From NCBI GenBank assembly GCA_050954865.1, contig JBPBQN010000082.1, positions 1 to 64,000 of the forward strand: a DNA stretch of 64,000 bases. The letters are read 5' to 3'. The DNA is from Mucilaginibacter_A sp050954865. Its GTDB lineage: Bacteria; Bacteroidota; Bacteroidia; Sphingobacteriales; Sphingobacteriaceae. Under the pieces are notes generated by a model. That model worked only from the letters and a program-made list of their open reading frames with translations, was not told the origin of the DNA and ran no database searches. A program made the position numbers and the translations under genes. The stretch's first letter is position 1. Every line of letters begins with the position of its first letter. Positions 63,888 to 64,000 of this stretch are shown here, in pieces.

Positions 63888-63927
63888 TTGCTTGAAATAA
63901 AAGGACAGAAAAAATATTACAATAAAT

Positions 63928-63941
63928 TTGACAAAAGTCAA
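63928..63941. promoter_or_regulatory. FNR/CRP-like dyad
   Basis: TTGACAAAAGTCAA: perfect 5-base arms with 4-base spacer, the geometry of FNR-type sites. It overlaps the end of the Crp/Fnr gene and lies 41 bases upstream of the membrane-protein ATG at 63887. Confidence 0.45.
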
Positions 63942-64000
63942 AAAGTGTTTTTTGCTCTAATTCGGCTTAAAGTTTCTAAACTCATGCCTAAATGAGATGC
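63938..64000 (-). CDS. Crp/Fnr-family regulator, C-terminal end only
   Basis: The last 20 codons before the stop read ASHLGMSLETLSRIRAKNTF, the recognition helix and tail of a Crp/Fnr winged helix (LGMSxETLSR). The rest of the gene lies beyond the right edge. It is transcribed towards the membrane-protein gene. Confidence 0.8.
   Translation of the reverse strand, partial: ASHLGMSLETLSRIRAKNTF

Overview
The window comes from a Bacteroidota chromosome, most likely Sphingobacteriaceae (Mucilaginibacter/Pedobacter-like). The signs are moderately AT-rich DNA, few Shine-Dalgarno sites, several TTG starts, promoter-like TTTG-N19/20-TAnnTTTG signals, an LpxC/FabZ fusion, the PorX regulator of type IX secretion, a TonB-dependent receptor and a pectin-degrading pair (GH28 + GH105). 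The family name is inference; no rRNA or marker tree is available. No phage, insertion sequence, plasmid or CRISPR array was seen.

Layout: 1-2 kb, edge of a pectin locus. 2-6.5 kb, lipoprotein, LolC/E-type permease, metallo-beta-lactamase-fold hydrolase, a receiver-PAS gene broken by one in-frame stop, and an Smr-domain protein. 6.5-23 kb, mostly single genes: GT39 glycosyltransferase, CobA, two M20 peptidases, lactonase, Uma2 protein, alpha/beta hydrolase, TonB receptor with a His/Cys-rich partner, cyclophilin, exonuclease III, a surface lipoprotein and barrel pair, 5-FCL. 23-31 kb, conserved envelope block efp-ABC-lpxA-lpxC/fabZ-lpxD-HD facing porX-tsaE. 31-44 kb, alanine dehydrogenase, YihY, a giant tricorn-like S41 protease, two tiny His-rich secreted peptides, a large Q-rich coiled-coil membrane protein in an operon with an anti-sigma-type ATPase and ybeY, glutathione peroxidase, aat. 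44-49 kb, two amidohydrolase genes, one frameshifted. 49-52.4 kb, trpE-trpG-trpC behind a candidate attenuator. 52.4-53 kb, a decayed DUF5615 toxin with its intact DUF433 antitoxin. 53-64 kb, hflX, rbfA, M23 peptidase, TonB-type protein, an aberrant tRNA-like gene, an Lrp regulator, an AddA-like helicase-nuclease, an acid phosphatase lipoprotein, a Gfo/Idh oxidoreductase, an ester cyclase-like protein, a membrane protein and the end of a Crp/Fnr regulator.

The strongest unexplained signal is a dispersed 15-base word, GATAAAA(AC or GA)AG(C/T)ATC, usually preceded by an AAATTT-like tract 5 bases upstream. By hand I count 23 exact 14-mer cores and about 50 copies in all, on both strands, in gaps and inside coding sequences, sometimes as inverted pairs between convergent genes and sometimes touching start codons. 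Density and architecture resemble the DNA-uptake sequences of Pasteurellaceae and Neisseria, but the function here is unknown. The second is a promoter-equipped tRNA-like gene at 56432-56543 with a leucine-type body, GUC in the anticodon loop and a very large variable arm.
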